From the NCBI RefSeq assembly GCF_019039035.1, contig NZ_JAHNZT010000029.1:1-64000 (forward strand): a DNA stretch of 64,000 nt, written 5' to 3'. A program made the translations under genes and the position numbers. Below are positions 38,208-48,226 of the stretch, in pieces. Numbering within the stretch: the stretch's first letter is position 1; each line of letters opens with the position of its first letter. The DNA is from Citreicoccus inhibens. GTDB lineage: Bacteria > Myxococcota > Myxococcia > Myxococcales > Myxococcaceae. Under the pieces are notes generated by a model, which was given only the letters and a program-made list of their open reading frames with translations, was not told the DNA's origin and made no database searches.

Positions 38208-39392
38208 TCAGTACGCCTCGCGCGCCAGGGCGAGCAGGTCCGCCTCGGTGACCTTGCGCGGGTTGCCCTGGTGCGAGGCGTCCTGGAACGCCTTCGTCGC
38301 GATGAGCGGCAGGTCCGCCTCGCGCACGCCCGCGTCGCGCAGGCGCGAGGGCAACCCCACCGCGGCGTTGAGCTGCCGCACGCGCTCGACGGCGTTGCCC
38401 GCGAGCACCTCCTCGCGGGCCTGGGTGGTGTCCCCCAACGCCACCGCCACGCGCGCCAGCCGCGCCGTGCACACCGCGCGGTTGAACTCCATCACCACCG
38501 GCAGACAGATGGCGTTCGCCAGCCCGTGCGGCACGCCGGAGATGGGCGTGAGCGCGTGGGCCAGCGCGTGACAAGCCCCCAAGCCCTTCTGGAAGGCCAT
38601 GGCGCCCTCCATCGCCGCCACCATCATGTCCGTGCGCGCGGCGAGGTCCTCGCCCTCGCGCACCGCGGTGACGAGCGAGCGCCCCACGCGGGTCATCCCG
38701 TCCACGGCCACCGCGTCCGCCAAGGGATGGAAGCCCTGCGCCACGTAGGCCTCCACGCAGTGCGTGAGCGCGTCCATGCCCGTGGCGGCGGTGATGGCGG
38801 GAGGCAGCCCCAGCGTCAGCTCAGGGTCCACCACGGCCGCTCGCGGCAACAGGTGCGGACTGAAGATGACCGTCTTTCGGCCGGTGTCCTTCAGCGTCAC
38901 CACGCCCGAGCGCCCCACCTCCGAGCCCGTCCCCGCCGTGGTGGGGATGGCGATGAGCGGGGGCACGTCCTCGCGGATGAACTGGTCGCCGCCCGTCGCG
39001 TCGTCATAGCGGCTGAGCGGAGGCTCATGCGTGGTGAGCAACTGCACCAGCTTGCCCGCATCCAGCGCGCTGCCGCCCCCAAGCGCGATGATTCCATCGC
39101 AGCCCTGCTGGCGATACGCCTCCAGCCCCGCGAAGACATCGGCCTCGGTGGGGTTGGGCTCCACACGGTCGAAGACCGCGCACGTCACGCCCGCGGTCTT
39201 CATCGTCTCCAGCACACGCGAGACGAGCCCCGCCTTCACCACGCCCGCGTCCGTCACCACCAACGGACGCTTCATCCTCAGCCGAGCCACCTGCGCGGGC
39301 AGGCGCTGGAGGGCACCGGCACCGAAGACGATGCGCGTGGGCCACGCCATCTCCGTCACGCGAGGCTCGGGGGGAATGTCGAACGGCTTCAT
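38208..39392 (-). CDS. iron-containing alcohol dehydrogenase
   Basis: 394 residues from ATG 39392 with CAGGAG upstream. NAD-binding IIALGGGSALDAGK and the metal site region (GMDALTHCVEAYV, GACHALAHAL, SGVPHG) identify the group III (Fe) alcohol dehydrogenases. The substrate is unknown. It is the third gene of an operon with the glutamine-synthetase-like and aldehyde dehydrogenase genes; here it may oxidise an amino alcohol or reduce an aldehyde intermediate. Confidence 0.88.
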   Translation of the reverse strand: MKPFDIPPEPRVTEMAWPTRIVFGAGALQRLPAQVARLRMKRPLVVTDAGVVKAGLVSRVLETMKTAGVTCAVFDRVEPNPTEADVFAGLEAYRQQGCDGIIALGGGSALDAGKLVQLLTTHEPPLSRYDDATGGDQFIREDVPPLIAIPTTAGTGSEVGRSGVVTLKDTGRKTVIFSPHLLPRAAVVDPELTLGLPPAITAATGMDALTHCVEAYVAQGFHPLADAVAVDGMTRVGRSLVTAVREGEDLAARTDMMVAAMEGAMAFQKGLGACHALAHALTPISGVPHGLANAICLPVVMEFNRAVCTARLARVAVALGDTTQAREEVLAGNAVERVRQLNAAVGLPSRLRDAGVREADLPLIATKAFQDASHQGNPRKVTEADLLALAREAY

Positions 39393-39403
39393 GGCATCTC
39401 CTG

Positions 39404-40864
39404 TCAGATGAGTTCCAGGTAGCGCTCCAGCTCCCACGTGGTGACGGCGCGCTCGTACTGGCGCACCTCCCAGTCGCGGGTGCGGACGAAGTGGTCCACG
39501 AAGGCATCGCCCAACAGCTCGCGCGCGTGCTCGCTCTCCTTGAGCAGCGTGACGGCGTCCTTCAGCGTGCGCGGCAACGGCCTGGCGTGCCGAGCGGAGT
39601 ACGCATTGGCCAGCACGGGCGCGGGCGGCTCCACCTCGTTCTCGATGCCCCACAAGCCCGCGGCCAGGCTCACCGCCATGCCGACGTAGGCGTTCATGTC
39701 CGCGCCGAGCTGGCGGTACTCCAGGCGCATGGACTTCGGGCTGTCACCGATGACGCGGATGGCGCAGGTGCGGTTCTCCACGCCCCAGGTGGCTGTGGTG
39801 GGCGCCCACGTGTTCTCCACGCTGCGCTTGTAGCTGTTGATGGTGGGCCAGTAGAGCGCGGTCAGCTCCGGCATCAGGGCGATCTGCCCACCGATGTAGT
39901 GCCGCATCCGCGCGCTCATCCCCTGCGGCGCATCGGGGTCATGGAAGAGGTTCTCATCTCCCTTGAGGTTCCACAGGGACTGGTGCACGTGCCCTGAGCA
40001 GCCCGGCAGCTTGGGGTTCACCTTGGCCATGAAGCACGCGGTGAGCCCGTGGCGCGCGCAGATCTCCTTCACCACCGTCTTGAACAGCGCCGCCTTGTCC
40101 GCCGCCTTCTCCAGGTCGTCGTAGCGGATGGCCGCCTCGAAGACGCCGGGGCCCGTCTCGGTGTGGAAGCCCTCGATGTCCAGGCCGAACGCGTTGCACC
40201 CATCGATGAGCGCGTGCACCAGCGGCGCGTTGAGCGACGTGCGCAGCCACGAGTAGCCGAACATCCCCGGCGTGAGCGGAGACAGGGATTGAAAGCCCTT
40301 CTCACGCAGGCTGTGAGGCTGCTCCTTGAAGATGAAGAACTCGTACTCGGCGCCGAACCTCGGCAGGAAGCCCTGCTGTCGCGCGCGCGCGGCCACCTTC
40401 TGCAAGAGCTGACGCGGACTGGCCTCGAAGGGCGAGCCATCCGGGTTCACGAAGTCGAGCAGGAAGGCCGCGGTGTCCGGCTCCCACGGGATGATGCGCG
40501 CGGTGGACACGTCCACCCGAGCCTTCGCATCCGGGTAGCCCGTGTGCCAGCCCGTCACCTCGGTGTTGTCCAGCAACTCGTCTCCCAGGTCCCAGCCGAA
40601 GACGACGTCACAGAAGCCCAGGCCGCCCTTGGCCGCGCTGAAGAACTTGTCGAGCGAGACGTACTTGCCGCGCCAGACACCATCCAGGTCGATGGCGCCC
40701 AGCTTCACCTTGCGCACGCCCTTCGCGTCCATCCAGCGATGCAGGGTGTCCGAGCCACCCTCGCGCGTGGGGGCACCGCGAGCAGCGTCGCCCCGCTCCT
40801 TCGTCCGCGCGCGCCGGGCCAGCGTCGGATGCGTGAGGAGCTTCGCCTTGGGTCGCGTCGACAT
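39404..40864 (-). CDS. glutamine-synthetase-family ligase, possibly gamma-glutamylpolyamine synthetase
   Basis: 486 residues from ATG 40864. Residues 1-40 are a basic extension. The beta-grasp and catalytic domains follow: FGAEYEFFIF (metal ligand Glu), CSGHVHQSLW, TINSYKR and WGVENRTCAIRV. True GS residues for ammonia are not clearly conserved, and the neighbouring aldehyde dehydrogenase fits the Puu-type route, in which gamma-glutamylation of putrescine or another amine precedes oxidation. It could equally act on ethanolamine or another amine. It is 11 bases before the alcohol dehydrogenase gene. Confidence 0.8.
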   Translation of the reverse strand: MSTRPKAKLLTHPTLARRARTKERGDAARGAPTREGGSDTLHRWMDAKGVRKVKLGAIDLDGVWRGKYVSLDKFFSAAKGGLGFCDVVFGWDLGDELLDNTEVTGWHTGYPDAKARVDVSTARIIPWEPDTAAFLLDFVNPDGSPFEASPRQLLQKVAARARQQGFLPRFGAEYEFFIFKEQPHSLREKGFQSLSPLTPGMFGYSWLRTSLNAPLVHALIDGCNAFGLDIEGFHTETGPGVFEAAIRYDDLEKAADKAALFKTVVKEICARHGLTACFMAKVNPKLPGCSGHVHQSLWNLKGDENLFHDPDAPQGMSARMRHYIGGQIALMPELTALYWPTINSYKRSVENTWAPTTATWGVENRTCAIRVIGDSPKSMRLEYRQLGADMNAYVGMAVSLAAGLWGIENEVEPPAPVLANAYSARHARPLPRTLKDAVTLLKESEHARELLGDAFVDHFVRTRDWEVRQYERAVTTWELERYLELI

Positions 40865-40905
40865 GGGGCCATCCCTTTCGCAATCGGTGCTACCGCACGG
40901 AAACC

Positions 40906-42396
40906 TCAGGGGAGCGAGGGCAGCTGGGTCCACACCGCCTTCGTCTGCAGGTAGCCCTCCAGCGCGTGGTGCGACAGGTCCCGGCCCCAGCCGGATTCCT
41001 TGTAGCCACCGAAGGGCGCCGCATCGTCGAACTCGTTGAAGCAGTTGATCCACACCACGCCGCTCTTCACCTGTCGCGCGAGCGCATGCGCCCGCGCCAC
41101 GTCGCGCGTCCACAAGCTCGCGGCCAGTCCATAGGGCGTGCCATTGGCGATGCTCAGCGCCTCGGCGTCGTCGCGGAAGCGCAGGCAGCTGAGCACCGGG
41201 CCGAAAATCTCCTCCTGCGCGATGCGCATCTCCGGCTTCACGTCGCCGAAGATGGTGGGCTTCACGAAGTAGCCCCGAGACTTCTCGCCCTCGAGGTCGC
41301 GCTCACCGCCCGCGAGCACGCGCGCGCCCTGCTTCATGCCCGTCTCGATGTACCCGAGGATGATGTCCAGCTGCCGCTGGCTCACCTGCGCGCCCATCTC
41401 CGTGGATGGGTCCAACGGATCGCCCACGCGCAGCGCCTTGGCGCGCTCGGCGAGGCGCGGAACGAACGCGTCATACGCACGCTCATGCACGAGCACGCGG
41501 CTGCCCGCGTTGCACGTCTCCCCCTTGTTGCCAAAGATGCCCCAGAAGCACGCCTCCACCGCGCGGTCGAAGTCCGCGTCGGGGAAGATGACCTGAGGGC
41601 TCTTGCCGCCCAGCTCCAAGGTCAGCTTCTTGAGGTTGCTGCCCGCCGAGGCCTGCATCAGCCGACGAGCCGTGCGCGCCGACCCCGTGAACGAAATCTT
41701 GTCCACGTCGGGGTGACGCGCGAGGGCCTCGCCCGCGGGGTCACCGTAGCCCGTCACCACGTTGAGCACACCCGGCGGGAAGCCCGCCTCCAGCGCGAGC
41801 GCGCCCAGCTTCAGCGCGGTGAGCGGCGTGTACTCGGAGGGCTTCACCACCACCGTGCACCCGGACGCCAGCGCGGGGCCGAGTTTCCAGCACAGGAGGC
41901 ACGTGGGGTAGTTCCACGGGACGATGGCGCCCACCACGCCGACGGGCTCCTTCAGGCAGTAGGTGTGGAAGGGCCCCGCCACCGGGAGCACCTCGCCGAG
42001 GACGCCGCCCGCCAGGTCCGCGAAGTACGCGAGCGTGCCCGCGCCCGGCGCCACGTCTCCGCGCACCGCGTCTCGGAACGTCTTGCCGTTGTTGAGCGAC
42101 TCGATGAGCGCGAACTCCTCGCGCCGCTCCCACAGCAGGTCCGCCAGCTTGCGCACGAGCCGCCCTCGCTCGCGGCCCGTCATGCGACTCCACGGCCCGG
42201 ACTCGAAGGCGCGGCGCGCGGCCTTCACGGCGCGGTCCACGTCCGCGGCGGTGCCGGATGGCGCATCACAGAGCCGCTGGCCCGTGGCGGGATTCGTCAC
42301 CGGAAAGGTGCCGCCCTCCACCGGGTCTGTCCACTGACCCTCGATGAGCAGTTGGAGCACGGGGAGCTGCGGCGTGAGCGAGCGCGCGTCGGACAT
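40906..42396 (-). CDS. NAD(P)-dependent aldehyde dehydrogenase
   Basis: 496 residues. Complete ALDH with VPWNYPTCLLCWKLGPAL, KPSEYTPL, SFTGSARTAR, LELGGKSPQVIF (catalytic Glu) and NKGETCNAGSRV (nucleophile Cys). It is most like gamma-glutamylaminobutyraldehyde or betaine aldehyde dehydrogenases. It is the first gene of the three-gene operon, with a 41-base gap to the ligase gene. Confidence 0.9.
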   Translation of the reverse strand: MSDARSLTPQLPVLQLLIEGQWTDPVEGGTFPVTNPATGQRLCDAPSGTAADVDRAVKAARRAFESGPWSRMTGRERGRLVRKLADLLWERREEFALIESLNNGKTFRDAVRGDVAPGAGTLAYFADLAGGVLGEVLPVAGPFHTYCLKEPVGVVGAIVPWNYPTCLLCWKLGPALASGCTVVVKPSEYTPLTALKLGALALEAGFPPGVLNVVTGYGDPAGEALARHPDVDKISFTGSARTARRLMQASAGSNLKKLTLELGGKSPQVIFPDADFDRAVEACFWGIFGNKGETCNAGSRVLVHERAYDAFVPRLAERAKALRVGDPLDPSTEMGAQVSQRQLDIILGYIETGMKQGARVLAGGERDLEGEKSRGYFVKPTIFGDVKPEMRIAQEEIFGPVLSCLRFRDDAEALSIANGTPYGLAASLWTRDVARAHALARQVKSGVVWINCFNEFDDAAPFGGYKESGWGRDLSHHALEGYLQTKAVWTQLPSLP

Positions 42397-42682
42397 GCGA
42401 GGCCTCGGGGTGCGCGGGGGCGCACGAGACAAAGAGCGGCCGGTGTGGGGCACCGGGCGCCGGACACGGTAGGAACCGCCTCCTGGCTCGGCAACCGCGC
42501 GCGTCGGCGAACGTCATGCGGTGGAAAGCAGCCGGGGTCCGCGCGCGCATCAGCGTCCCGCACGCGCAACGAGGGGCTCGCATCTGCCCACCACTGGACG
42601 ATTGAGAGACACTCCCGCCGCGCGCCGAATCCTGCTCAACTTCACCGCGCTCCCATTCTTCGCCGTTCTCCCGAGGCCCCGC

Positions 42683-43168
42683 GTGCCGCGCCACCTGTTC
42701 GTCCTCCTCCTCGCCAGCGCCCTGGGCGCCTGCTCCAACGGAAACCTCTGCTCGCTGGCGCCTCGCTGCGACGATGGCATCGCGCTCAACTGCGATACCG
42801 CGTGCGTGGTGGGCCCCTGCTCCACCGGCCCCACCGAGTTGGAGTGCGCCGAGGGCACCACCTGCACCGTCGTCCCGGGCGACTCGAACGACGCGCGATT
42901 CTTCCGCTCGCGCGCGGTCTGCGCGCAGGAGTTGTCGGCGTGCGACCCGGCGACCGCCGCGCCTCCTGTTTGTGATGGACGCGGCTTCGTGTCGGGGTGC
43001 AGCGCGTACCGCCGGAACATCCACGTCACGTGCGCGCAGGCCGGGGTCTACTTCCGCGACGCGGCCTGCTGCCGAGGAAGCATCCCGGACGCCGGAGCCC
43101 CCGACGCGGGCGCGGACGATGGTGGGATTCCCGACGCGGGCGGCCTCGACGAGGACGGAGGAAGCTGA
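42683..43168 (+). CDS. cysteine-rich lipoprotein
   Basis: 161 residues from GTG 42683, preceded by GAGG; the signal VPRHLFVLLLASALGAC ends in a lipobox. The mature domain has about a dozen Cys, suggesting several disulfides, and the tail is Pro-Asp-Ala-Gly repeats typical of myxobacterial lipoproteins. No function recognised. The 286 bases between it and the divergent aldehyde dehydrogenase gene hold no other gene. Confidence 0.6.
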   Translation: MPRHLFVLLLASALGACSNGNLCSLAPRCDDGIALNCDTACVVGPCSTGPTELECAEGTTCTVVPGDSNDARFFRSRAVCAQELSACDPATAAPPVCDGRGFVSGCSAYRRNIHVTCAQAGVYFRDAACCRGSIPDAGAPDAGADDGGIPDAGGLDEDGGS

Positions 43169-43285
43169 GCCTCGCGCGAATGTGGACGGTTGCGCCCCGC
43201 TGGCTCCGGCGTGTGCCGGACTCGCACCTTATCGTGAACCCAGTCGGCGAAATGGGTTTCGGGTCACTGAGTGCGGGGGGGCGCC

Positions 43286-44089
43286 ATGAATCTCTTCGTG
43301 TTGCAGTACCGCAAGCTGATGCGCCGGTGGAGGCACCTCACCGGCTATCTCCACCTGACGCCTCGAGCGAGGCCCGTGCCTCGGCGCACGGACTTCCAGG
43401 ACTGCGCCAGGCCCGTGCTGCTCCTGCATGGCTTCCTCAGCACGCACCGCGTCCTCGAGGTCCTGGAGCACCGCCTGCGTCGGGACGGCTATTGCGTCTG
43501 GACCCTCCACCTGGGCGGCATGCTGGATCGCCTCAACATCCAGGGTGTGGACGAGCTGGCCCACCGCGTCCGCGGCAAGGTGGAGCGCCTCTACACGCGC
43601 CACCCGGACATGGGGCCGCTCACCATCATCGGCCACTCGAAGGGCGGGCTCATCGGCCACTACTACGTGAAGCGGCTGGGCGGTGACACCCGCGTGCGGA
43701 GCCTGGTGACGCTGGGCACGCCGCACCGAGGCTCGAAGCTCGCGTACCTGGGCTGCATGACGCTCGGCTGGGCCAGTCGCGCCATGTGGCAGCTGACGCC
43801 CGTGTCCCCCTTCATCAAGCACCTGAGCGTGGGGGCCTTTCCCCGCGACGTGCGGCTCGTCTCCATCTACTCGCGCGCGGACGCCGTGGCGCCGTGGCCC
43901 TCGGCGGTGCTCCACGTGGACGGTCAGCCCAACGTCTTCAACCTGGAGGTCCCTGGCGTGTCCCACGGCGAGCTGCTCACCAAGCGCTCCGTCTACGAGG
44001 TCATCCGCCGTGAGCTGGCGCTGGGGTATGGTGTCTCGGAGCCCGCCGTGGAGCCGACCCTCGTGTCGCTCCCGTCCGCGGGCTCCTGA
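43286..44089 (+). CDS. alpha/beta hydrolase, lipase-like
   Basis: 267 residues from ATG 43286 with a G-rich ribosome binding site. HGFLS (oxyanion region), the nucleophile elbow GHSKGG (Ser at about residue 118), and late Asp and His candidates (YSRADAVAPW; VSHGEL). It resembles PGAP1-like and triacylglycerol lipase-type proteins. No export signal is seen, though the N-terminus is basic. It is followed after 6 bases by an unknown gene, probably cotranscribed. Confidence 0.8.
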   Translation: MNLFVLQYRKLMRRWRHLTGYLHLTPRARPVPRRTDFQDCARPVLLLHGFLSTHRVLEVLEHRLRRDGYCVWTLHLGGMLDRLNIQGVDELAHRVRGKVERLYTRHPDMGPLTIIGHSKGGLIGHYYVKRLGGDTRVRSLVTLGTPHRGSKLAYLGCMTLGWASRAMWQLTPVSPFIKHLSVGAFPRDVRLVSIYSRADAVAPWPSAVLHVDGQPNVFNLEVPGVSHGELLTKRSVYEVIRRELALGYGVSEPAVEPTLVSLPSAGS

Positions 44090-44095
44090 GCCGCC

Positions 44096-44551
44096 ATGCC
44101 CTCGCGCTGGGACCACCTCTTCGACCTCAAGCCCGTCGCGCTCATCGACCACCTCCTCGACGAGGTGGCGAAGCTGCTCGCCAAGGACCTCCAGACCTGG
44201 CCTCCGCCCGTGCAGGAGCTGGACCTGGACACGGGAGGGGCCTTCGCGTCCCTCTTCACCGAGCCCCGGCCCCGGCCCGCCGCCGCCGTCTACACGGAGG
44301 CGCTGCGGCTGACGCGCTGGGAGCTCACCCGCGAGTTCGACGCCTTGGACGAGTACGTGCGCAACAAGCGCTACCTGGAGCGGGGGTTGGTCTCCGAGGA
44401 CCGCCTGCCGCTGCTCTTCCTCAGCCGCTGGCTGACCGAGCAGATGCTGGGCCTGGGCGAGGCCACCGAGGGCCGAGTCAAGCGCGCCCACATGCAGAAC
44501 TGCTTGGAGCGCCTGGAAGCACGGCTGCGGCAGGCGACCATCCAGGCCTGA
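44096..44551 (+). CDS. conserved-looking protein of unknown function
   Basis: 151 residues, mainly helical, acidic to neutral, with no signal, membrane segment or known motif. It contains FDALDEYVRNKRYLERGLV and a final helix LERLEARLRQ. Its tight spacing behind the lipase-like gene (6 bases) suggests a related role or a structural partner. Confidence 0.55.
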   Translation: MPSRWDHLFDLKPVALIDHLLDEVAKLLAKDLQTWPPPVQELDLDTGGAFASLFTEPRPRPAAAVYTEALRLTRWELTREFDALDEYVRNKRYLERGLVSEDRLPLLFLSRWLTEQMLGLGEATEGRVKRAHMQNCLERLEARLRQATIQA

Positions 44552-44615
44552 AGGCCCGTTGTCGCACGCGCGCCCCTTGTCAGCGGGCCGTGGGGTGCCC
44601 TAAGCCGGGCTCGCC

Positions 44616-45839
44616 ATGTCGCCGCCCGTTGACGCCTCGATCGCCGCCACCGCCGACCGCCGCAAGCGCTTCCTCCTCCTCGCGGGGCTCTGGGTGGCCA
44701 TCGCGGGGGTGCTCATCGCCCTGCGCTCCGTGGTGATGCCCTTCGCGGGCGCGGCGCTCATCGCGTACCTGGTGCAGCCCTTGGTCGCGCGGCTCACCCA
44801 GCGCAAGGTGGCCGGGCGGGCGCTCCCCCGCTGGACGGCCCTGCTGCTCATCTACGCGGGGTTCTTCCTCGGCGTGTATCTCTTCTTCGTCGCGCTGGTG
44901 CCCCAGCTCTACCGCGAGCTGGCCCGCGTCAGTCGCGAGGCCGCGGCCTTCGCCAACACGCTCACGCCCGAGCACGTGCAGGAGCTGGCCCAGCACGGCG
45001 AGACGTGGCTGGCGGACCATGGCATCCCCGTGGCCCTCTCCAACCGCGCGCTGGAGGGCGAGGACGGCCCGGGCGGCGCGGGGCACTTCAGCCTGGCATT
45101 GGACCTGGAGAAGCTGCTCGGGGACACGGTGGCGCGAGGCTCCTCGCTGGTGAAGGAGAACCTGGGTGACATCGTCAACGTGTCGCGGCGCATCGTCACG
45201 TCGGTGCTGGCCAGCGTCTTCATGCTGTTCTTCATCTTGATGGTGGCCGCGTTCTTCTCCATCGACGCCCAGGCCATCCGCCGCTACTTCGGCACGCTCG
45301 TCCCTCCGGAGCTGCTCCCGGACGCGAGGCTGCTGGTGGACCGCATTGACCGCTCGCTGTCGGGCGTGGTGCGCGGCCAGCTCACCATCTGCATGGTCAA
45401 CGGCGGGCTCACCTTCGTGGGCCTGCTGTTGTTCGGGGTGAAGTTCGCCTTCCTGCTCGCGACGGTGGCGACGTTCCTCAGCCTCATCCCCATCTTCGGC
45501 ACCATCCTGAGCTCGGTGCCCATCGTGCTCATCGCGCTGGCGGACGGCTTCCAGAAGGGCGTGGCCATCCTGCTGTGGATTGTCGGCATCCACGCGCTCG
45601 AGGCGTACTTCCTCAACCCCAAAATCATGGGCGAGGCCGCGCGCATCCACCCCGTCATCGTCGCCTTCTCCCTCATCGCGGGAGAGCAGCTCTACGGGCT
45701 GATGGGCGCCCTCTTCGCCGTGCCGAGCGCCGCCATCCTCGTGGCCTGCTTCGACTACGCGCGCATCAAGGCGCAGCCCCCGGTGGTGGAGTCCCTGCCG
45801 CCGTCGCCCGTCGTGGAGAAGTCCTCGACCGCGGCGTGA
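44616..45839 (+). CDS. AI-2E/PerM family membrane transporter
   Basis: 407 residues. Two N-terminal helices (VAIAGVLIALRSVV; LIYAGFFLGVYLFF), a large cytoplasmic helical domain (about 100-190), then several helices including VGLLLFGVKFAFLLATVATFL and the family motif region FLSLIPIFGTILSSVPI. The C-terminus has YFLNPKIMGEA, also typical. Members export small molecules or ions (AI-2, Na+/H+); the substrate here is unknown. Confidence 0.82.
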   Translation: MSPPVDASIAATADRRKRFLLLAGLWVAIAGVLIALRSVVMPFAGAALIAYLVQPLVARLTQRKVAGRALPRWTALLLIYAGFFLGVYLFFVALVPQLYRELARVSREAAAFANTLTPEHVQELAQHGETWLADHGIPVALSNRALEGEDGPGGAGHFSLALDLEKLLGDTVARGSSLVKENLGDIVNVSRRIVTSVLASVFMLFFILMVAAFFSIDAQAIRRYFGTLVPPELLPDARLLVDRIDRSLSGVVRGQLTICMVNGGLTFVGLLLFGVKFAFLLATVATFLSLIPIFGTILSSVPIVLIALADGFQKGVAILLWIVGIHALEAYFLNPKIMGEAARIHPVIVAFSLIAGEQLYGLMGALFAVPSAAILVACFDYARIKAQPPVVESLPPSPVVEKSSTAA

Positions 45840-45846
45840 GCCCGCG

Positions 45847-46155
45847 TCACTGGCACGCGGCGGCGCAGCGGGCGTTGCGACAGGTGGGGATGCAGCGGCC
45901 GCAGTCGATGCTGTTGGCCGGACAGCGCCCCGTGCAAGAGGCCCCGCCGCAGCTGGGCCCGTCCACGCGGTGCGTGACGGCCGTGCCCTCGCCGCAGCAA
46001 GCATTCGCCACGCAGTCCGAGTCCGCGTAGCAAGCGCGCTGCGAGAGCACCGGGGGCGAGTCACCCCCGGGCAGGTCCTCGGCGCCCACGTCACAGCCGG
46101 AGAGCGCCACCCCGAACACCAGGGTGGCGAGACGCACGACTGCGGAACGGCGCAT
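45847..46155 (-). CDS. small cysteine-rich lipoprotein
   Basis: 102 residues; lipobox VALSGC. The mature part has about 14 Cys in 80 residues with CYADSDC-, CCGEG- and CIPTCRNARC-like clusters, a disulfide-rich knot. It is 17 bases downstream of rho on the same strand, so it may be carried on the rho transcript. No family recognised. Confidence 0.55.
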   Translation of the reverse strand: MRRSAVVRLATLVFGVALSGCDVGAEDLPGGDSPPVLSQRACYADSDCVANACCGEGTAVTHRVDGPSCGGASCTGRCPANSIDCGRCIPTCRNARCAAACQ

Positions 46156-46172
46156 GCGGCCCCCTGTCGTCG

Positions 46173-47798
46173 CTAGCGGTTCATCGAGCCGAGGAACTCC
46201 GCGTTCGCGGCCGTGGGACGCATGTGCTTGAGCACGAACTCCATGGCGTCGATGGGCGTGAACGGGTGGAGCACCTGCCGAAGCGCAGTGATGCGCACGA
46301 GGTCTCCCGGCGACAAGAGCAGCTCCTCCTTGCGCGTACCCGACTTGTTGATGTCGAGCGTGGGGAAGATGCGCTTCTCCATCAGCTTCCGGTCCAGGAC
46401 GATTTCGGAGTTACCCGTGCCCTTGAACTCCTCGAAGATGACCTCGTCCATGCGGCTGCCGGTGTCGATGAGCGCCGTGCCGATGATGGTGAGGCTGCCG
46501 CCCTCCTCGATGTTGCGCGCGGCGCCGAAGAAGCGCTTCGGCTTGTGGAGCGCGTTGGCGTCCACGCCGCCGGAGAGAATCTTTCCGGACGCCGGCACCA
46601 CCGTGTTGTAAGCGCGCGCCAGACGGGTGATGGAGTCCAGCAGGATGCACACGTCGTACTTCTGCTCGACCAGGCGCTTGGCCTTGTCGATGACCATCTC
46701 CGCGACCTGGACGTGGCGGGTGGCGGGCTCATCGAAGGTGGAGGAGACCACCTCGCCGCGCACGCTGCGCTCCATGTCCGTCACTTCCTCCGGGCGCTCG
46801 TCCACGAGCAGCACGATGAGGTAGACGTCCGGGTGGTTGCGGCTGATGGCGTGCGCGATGTTCTGCAGCAGCACCGTCTTGCCCGCCTTCGGCGGCGCCA
46901 CGATGAGGCAGCGCTGGCCCAGGCCGATGGGGCAGAACATGTCGATGATGCGCGTGGTCATCTCCCCCGCCTCATGCTCCAGCTTGAGCTTGCGCGTGGG
47001 GTAGAGCGGCGTGAGGTTGTCGAACAGGATGCGCTCGCGCGCCGCGTCCGACATGGGGTCCGCGAAGTTGACCTTGTCCACCTTCTGCAGCGCGAAGAAC
47101 CGCTCACCCTCGCGCGGCTGACGGATGGGGCCCGTCACGGTGTCGCCCGGCCGCAGGTTGAAGCGGCGCACCTGCGAGGGGGACACGTAGATGTCGTCCG
47201 GGCTCGGCTGGTAGTCGCTGTCCGAGCTGCGCAGGAAGCCGAAGCCGTCGCTCAACAGCTCCAGCACGCCCTCGGCATGGACCTCGTAGCGCTTGTCCGC
47301 GATGCCACCGAGCAGCGCGAAGATGAGGTCCTGCTTCTTCAGGCCCTGGTACCCCTCGATGCCCACGTCGTGGGCCATCTTGGCCAGGTCCGTGATCTTC
47401 ATCCGCTTCAGGTCATTGAGCTTGATGACCTGCATGGGCGCGCCGTCGCGGGTGACCTCCGTGATGGCGGGCGCCTCGGGGGACTCCGGCGCGGGCGGCA
47501 GGGTGGCGGCGAGCTCCTCACCGTCCTCCGTGGAACGAACCTCCTGGAGGTCGTCGTCGCGCACCGGCCGGGAGACGGGCGTCATGGGCGTCAGCACGGG
47601 ACGGGGCGGCTCAGCGCTCGCCTCCTCGCCGGCCTCATCGCGCCGGGACGGGGTGCGACGGGTGCGAGAGGGCTTCTCAGGCGCCTCGTAGCGCTCGGCC
47701 GACTTCGCCGCGCGCTTGCGACGGGGCTTCTCGTCCGCCTCCACGGAGACGAGCTCGGGGCCGGTGACTTTCTCTCTGGGGGAACGTGCTTTGGGCAT
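46173..47798 (-). CDS. rho: transcription termination factor Rho, with N-terminal extension
   Basis: 541 residues against about 420 in E. coli. The extra 125 residues at the N-terminus are basic then acidic ([21 protein letters not shown]) and probably disordered. Then come the Rho N-terminal helices ([19 protein letters not shown], about 130-165), the RNA-binding cold-shock domain (about 175-245, DGFGFLRS) and the ATPase domain with Walker A PPKAGKT at about 302-308. It is a hexameric helicase that ends transcription. Long basic N-terminal insertions are known in high-GC bacteria and may strengthen RNA binding. Confidence 0.95.
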   Translation of the reverse strand: MPKARSPREKVTGPELVSVEADEKPRRKRAAKSAERYEAPEKPSRTRRTPSRRDEAGEEASAEPPRPVLTPMTPVSRPVRDDDLQEVRSTEDGEELAATLPPAPESPEAPAITEVTRDGAPMQVIKLNDLKRMKITDLAKMAHDVGIEGYQGLKKQDLIFALLGGIADKRYEVHAEGVLELLSDGFGFLRSSDSDYQPSPDDIYVSPSQVRRFNLRPGDTVTGPIRQPREGERFFALQKVDKVNFADPMSDAARERILFDNLTPLYPTRKLKLEHEAGEMTTRIIDMFCPIGLGQRCLIVAPPKAGKTVLLQNIAHAISRNHPDVYLIVLLVDERPEEVTDMERSVRGEVVSSTFDEPATRHVQVAEMVIDKAKRLVEQKYDVCILLDSITRLARAYNTVVPASGKILSGGVDANALHKPKRFFGAARNIEEGGSLTIIGTALIDTGSRMDEVIFEEFKGTGNSEIVLDRKLMEKRIFPTLDINKSGTRKEELLLSPGDLVRITALRQVLHPFTPIDAMEFVLKHMRPTAANAEFLGSMNR

Positions 47799-47995
47799 GA
47801 CAGGGCAGCAACGGAAGGGGGGAACGCCCGAGGGCTCGGGCAGGTTGGAGACGCGGAAAAGTGCCGCGCGGCGCTCGGAAGCACCTTCCAGGAGGGCAGC
47901 CCTACCCGGGTCCGAGAACGGGACGGAGGTGGGCGGAAGCCTGTGGTTGGGAAGAGACGGGCGAGAGGGAACCCCTGCGCCATGAATCGCGCCGG

Positions 47996-48024
47996 AAACT
48001 ATTGACCCCCTCTGGGCCTGTCAA
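47996..48024 (-). promoter_or_regulatory. putative rho promoter
   Basis: Reading leftward: a perfect TTGACA (48019-48024), 17 bases, then TAGTTT (47996-48001), a weak -10. Initiation near 47989 would leave a leader of about 190 bases before rho, long enough for the known autoregulation of rho mRNA by premature termination. Confidence 0.4.
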
Positions 48025-48226
48025 GGCATCCGTGCCCCGTATCGACCCATTTTTCAGGAGGTTGCATCCGGAGGGAGGCCTCCTCCTGAACCTGGAAAAC
48101 GCTATGTCATTGAAATTCGGGCCCACGAGCGACCGAGGTGGGCTCCTGGTGGGGACAACACCTCATTCCCCCACCCTCTTCCCATCGCGTGATTGTCGAT
48201 GGCCTCCCGCTCCCGCCCGGACCTGC

